Assembly: GCA_050014815.1 (NCBI GenBank)
Contig: JBEKCP010000014.1
Location: 1-33,542 of the forward strand
Length of the DNA: 33,542 nucleotides
DNA from: JBEKCP01 sp050014815
GTDB taxonomy: Bacteria; Planctomycetota; Planctomycetia; Pirellulales; Thermoguttaceae
Direction of reading: 5' to 3'
Shown: in pieces, positions 31,451 to 33,542 of the stretch
Position numbering within the stretch: the stretch's first letter is position 1
Layout: the number at the start of each line of letters is the position of its first letter
The notes under the pieces: model-generated
Databases searched by the model: none
What the model saw: the letters and a program-made list of their open reading frames with translations, nothing else
What the model was told of the DNA's origin: nothing
Position numbers and translations under genes: made by a program

Positions 31451-32968
31451 CTACGAGTCCTTCTTTGGAGTGGCCGACTTCTTCATGAAGCTCGGCGCGA
31501 ACGGACTGGCAGCGTCCTGGGAGGAGGCATCCGTCGGCGCCACCTCGCCGCTGATCACCTCCATGTCCTGCTTCACGTCCTTGCCGATGACGATCGTATT
31601 GACGCCGTCGGTGGCGCCGATTCGGATATGGACCGGGCGGAGCAGGGAGGGCTTCTGCTCGTCGCAGACCCAGAGGAGGCCGCGCTCCTTGCGACCCCCG
31701 GATTTCGACTTCTTGGCGCCGGCTGCGGACTTCGTGCCAGCGGACTTCGTGTCAGCGGACTTCGTGTCCGGGGCGGACTTTGCAAGGACGACCGGTTTCG
31801 GCTCCGCCGCCTTGGCGCCGGATGATTTCGCGTCGGCCGGCTTGGACTCGGCCGCGGTCGCCTCGGCAGAACGCCTCCCGTCCGGGGCGTCGGCCGGCTC
31901 CTCGGCGGCGGAGTCGGTCAAGGTGCCGGCGACGAACGCCTCGCGGAACTCGGGGAGCACGCGCTGCGATTTCGGCTTCCACCGGATCGCCGCGTTGGAG
32001 ACCTTCAGCACGTTCGAGTAATGCTCGATCTCGAACTTCAAGGTGGCCGTCAGGTAAGGCAGCAGTTTCAGGTCCGCGTTGTCGGTCTCGACCACCACCG
32101 TGTAGGTGACCACGTTCTGGGTCATCTGGGCATTCTTGCGGACCTGGACGACCGTGCCGTGGAAAGTCTCGCCCTGAAACGTGTCCACGGTGAAGCTGAC
32201 CGGCACCCCGGGGTGGATCCGGCCGATGTCGGCCTCGTTGACCGAGGCCCAGACCTGGATGCGGCTCAGGTCCTTGGCCAGCAAGAACAGGCTGGAGGCG
32301 CTGAGGTTGGAAACCACGGTCTGCCCGACGTTCACCCGGCGGGAGATAATCTTCCCTTTGACGGGCGCCTTGATGGTCGTATAGTCGAGGTTGGCCTGGG
32401 CCAAATCGAGTTGTGCCTGACTCATGTCGATCATGGCCTGGTCCTCGGTGACGTTGGCCTTGGCGACCTTCTCGTTGGCCACGGCCAGGTCGTAGTCGGA
32501 CATGGCAATGGCGATCTTGTCTTTGAGGGCGTCGGCCCGCTTCAAATCCTGCTCCGCTTGAAAGAGCTTCGCCTTCATCTGCTCCAGGTCGGCGACCGCT
32601 TTCTCCAGCGTGGCCTTGGCCTGCAAGAGTTGGGCCTTATAGATCCGGTCGTCGATCCGCGCCAGGACGGTCCCCGCCTCCACGTCGGAGTCGTAGTCGA
32701 TGGTCTTCGTCTCCGTGGGGGTGCTCCTCTTCTCGTCGATCCCCAGCGCGGTGATGACGCCCGTCACCTGCGCGCCGACGTCGACCACGTCCTGCGGCTC
32801 GACCGTGCCCGTGGCGTTGACCACCGGGCTCAGGTCGCCGCGAACGACCTTGACGGTGCGGTACTTGACCGGCGGGTCGGCGGTCAGGCGGCTTCCATAA
32901 TAGACGCCCCCGCCCACTACGACCACGACCACAAGCACGACACTTCCAAGTTTGATCAAGTGACTCAT
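31451..32968 (-). CDS. MacA-like periplasmic adaptor (membrane fusion protein)
   Basis: 505 residues from ATG at 32968, which overlaps the MarR-gene stop as ATGA. The N-terminal membrane anchor (LGSVVLVVVVVVGGGVYYGS) is followed by the barrel-sandwich half VVNATGTVEPQDVVDVGAQVTGVI. An alpha-hairpin of roughly 100 residues (LLQAKATLEKAVADLEQMKAK...LDLAQANL) follows, then the second lipoyl half TIKAPVKGKIISRRVNVGQTVV and the beta-barrel (IQVWASVNEADIGRIHPGVPVSF). The adaptor links MacB to an outer-membrane channel. Unusual is a ~80-residue Ala/Lys/Ser-rich insert near residues 345-430, with 15-bp tandem repeats at 31,725-31,769 (SADTKSAGTKSA), absent from ordinary MacA. Confidence 0.9.
   Translation of the reverse strand: MSHLIKLGSVVLVVVVVVGGGVYYGSRLTADPPVKYRTVKVVRGDLSPVVNATGTVEPQDVVDVGAQVTGVITALGIDEKRSTPTETKTIDYDSDVEAGTVLARIDDRIYKAQLLQAKATLEKAVADLEQMKAKLFQAEQDLKRADALKDKIAIAMSDYDLAVANEKVAKANVTEDQAMIDMSQAQLDLAQANLDYTTIKAPVKGKIISRRVNVGQTVVSNLSASSLFLLAKDLSRIQVWASVNEADIGRIHPGVPVSFTVDTFQGETFHGTVVQVRKNAQMTQNVVTYTVVVETDNADLKLLPYLTATLKFEIEHYSNVLKVSNAAIRWKPKSQRVLPEFREAFVAGTLTDSAAEEPADAPDGRRSAEATAAESKPADAKSSGAKAAEPKPVVLAKSAPDTKSADTKSAGTKSAAGAKKSKSGGRKERGLLWVCDEQKPSLLRPVHIRIGATDGVNTIVIGKDVKQDMEVISGEVAPTDASSQDAASPFAPSFMKKSATPKKDS
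31725..31769. repeat. Three 15-bp tandem repeats in the adaptor gene
   Basis: GCGGACTTCGTGCCA, GCGGACTTCGTGTCA and GCGGACTTCGTGTCC follow each other without gaps and encode repeated Ser/Ala/Thr-Lys units in a low-complexity segment of the adaptor. The unit length keeps the frame, so copy number could vary without loss of the protein. Confidence 0.85.
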
Positions 32969-33477
32969 AGGAATGCCTTTGATAAGGTAGGCGAAGGGTT
33001 GGATCCGCCTGGGCCGCCGGCCTTGCGGCTCTCCGATGGCGCCCGGCTGGCCTGCGACGCGCGCAAGAGGACCTCCAGGGTCGTCAACACCTGCATCCGC
33101 TCCTTCGTTGACAAATGCCCGAGCACGGACAAGACGCGCTCGACTCGGGCCTTCTTCCGCGCCCGCATCATATCTTCTCCATGCGGCGTCAGCCGGAGGC
33201 GGCGGACCCGCCGGTCGTTGCCCTCGGCCACGCGGCACACCCATTGCGACCGCTCCAGGCGATCGGCGATCTGGGTCATCGCGCTGAGGGATACGCCCAG
33301 CTCGCGGCTGAGGGCCGACATCGACTGCGGCCCTTCCTCCAGGATGCCGCACACGCGCAGTTGCGCCAGCGGCAAGTCCCCCGCCACGTCATTGTTTAAC
33401 GCCAACAGGCCGCGTGCCACCAAGGGCATCAGCGAGGCAATCGCCTCCGCCTGCTCTAGCAGAGTTGTCTCTTCCAT
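32965..33477 (-). CDS. MarR-family transcriptional regulator
   Basis: 170 residues, ATG at 33477 with GGTGGGGG upstream. The winged helix-turn-helix is clear: LPLAQLRVCGILEEG, MSALSRELGVSLSAMTQIADRLERSQWV, then the wing VCRVAEGNDRRVRRLRLTPHGEDMM. Dimer helices are at both ends. The C-terminal ~25 residues (after LLRASQASRAP) are a Gly/Ser/Pro tail. It is the first gene of the efflux operon and translationally coupled to the adaptor gene by ATGA, so it most likely represses this operon and responds to a pump substrate. Confidence 0.92.
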   Translation of the reverse strand: MEETTLLEQAEAIASLMPLVARGLLALNNDVAGDLPLAQLRVCGILEEGPQSMSALSRELGVSLSAMTQIADRLERSQWVCRVAEGNDRRVRRLRLTPHGEDMMRARKKARVERVLSVLGHLSTKERMQVLTTLEVLLRASQASRAPSESRKAGGPGGSNPSPTLSKAFL

Positions 33478-33484
33478 GGGCCCC

Positions 33485-33505
33485 CACCTTCAGCAGAGGA
33501 AGGTG
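33485..33505 (-). promoter_or_regulatory. Inverted repeat upstream of the marR-like gene (possible operator or leader hairpin)
   Basis: CACCTTC and GAAGGTG form a perfect 7-bp inverted repeat with a 7-base centre, starting 8 bp before the start codon. A second, looser pair (ACCAG/CTGGT) lies further upstream. MarR proteins bind palindromes of this size near their own start, so autoregulation is plausible. The promoter may be at or beyond the window edge. Confidence 0.4.
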
Positions 33506-33542
33506 CGTGCGACCAGTCCCGGGCTGGACCTGGTGCTACCGG

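Overview
The window is 33.5 kb of GC-rich bacterial DNA, most likely from a planctomycete (Planctomycetota, perhaps Pirellulales-like). This rests on an exosortase/EpsI pair beside a BY-kinase exopolysaccharide module, several palindromic repeat families of a kind I associate with planctomycete genomes, and a small four-helix-bundle cassette ending in TTTTGGA-type repeats. The taxonomy is inference; there is no rRNA, tRNA, CRISPR array or transposase gene in the window.

Positions 1-22,884 (all minus strand) form a surface-glycan locus with two parts. The upstream part (22,884 down to 15,246) has a NusG/RfaH/UpxY-type antiterminator paralogue, an exosortase, a Wzc-like co-polymerase/tyrosine kinase, an EpsI-domain protein and a membrane-bound UDP-sugar 4,6-dehydratase. 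The downstream part (14,684 to the left edge) has its own good sigma70-like promoter at 14,780-14,808. It encodes a fused oxidoreductase-acetyltransferase plus an aminotransferase (2,3-diamino-sugar pathway, WbpB/WbpD/WbpE type), then a pseudaminic-acid-type nonulosonate pathway: PseB, PseC, methyltransferase, DegT aminotransferase, PseF/SpsF, PseG/SpsG, WbqC, PseI/NeuB. These are followed by a Wzx-like flippase, two methyltransferases and a glycosyltransferase-like protein cut by the window edge. Many junctions are 4-bp ATGA overlaps or gaps under 35 bp, so the genes are probably co-transcribed. No PseH acetyltransferase is present.

At 23,083 glmS, which makes glucosamine-6-phosphate for UDP-GlcNAc, is divergent from the locus. 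Positions 24,952-27,455 are a patchwork: a two-gene cassette of small uncharacterised proteins lying between two copies of the 3' end of a DUF434-type gene, and a four-helix-bundle gene bounded by perfect 32-bp inverted repeats, inserted between the DUF434 gene and a PEBP-like lipoprotein gene. RtcB RNA ligase (27,466-28,929) is directly upstream of the PEBP gene. Positions 29,126-33,477 hold a marR-macA-macB type efflux operon.

The most interesting structure is in the glycan locus. A specialised NusG paralogue heads a very long operon that contains strong terminator-like palindromes. A 25-codon remnant of a second copy of that NusG gene lies just upstream of the internal promoter, as if two glycan operons, each once with its own antiterminator, were joined end to end.
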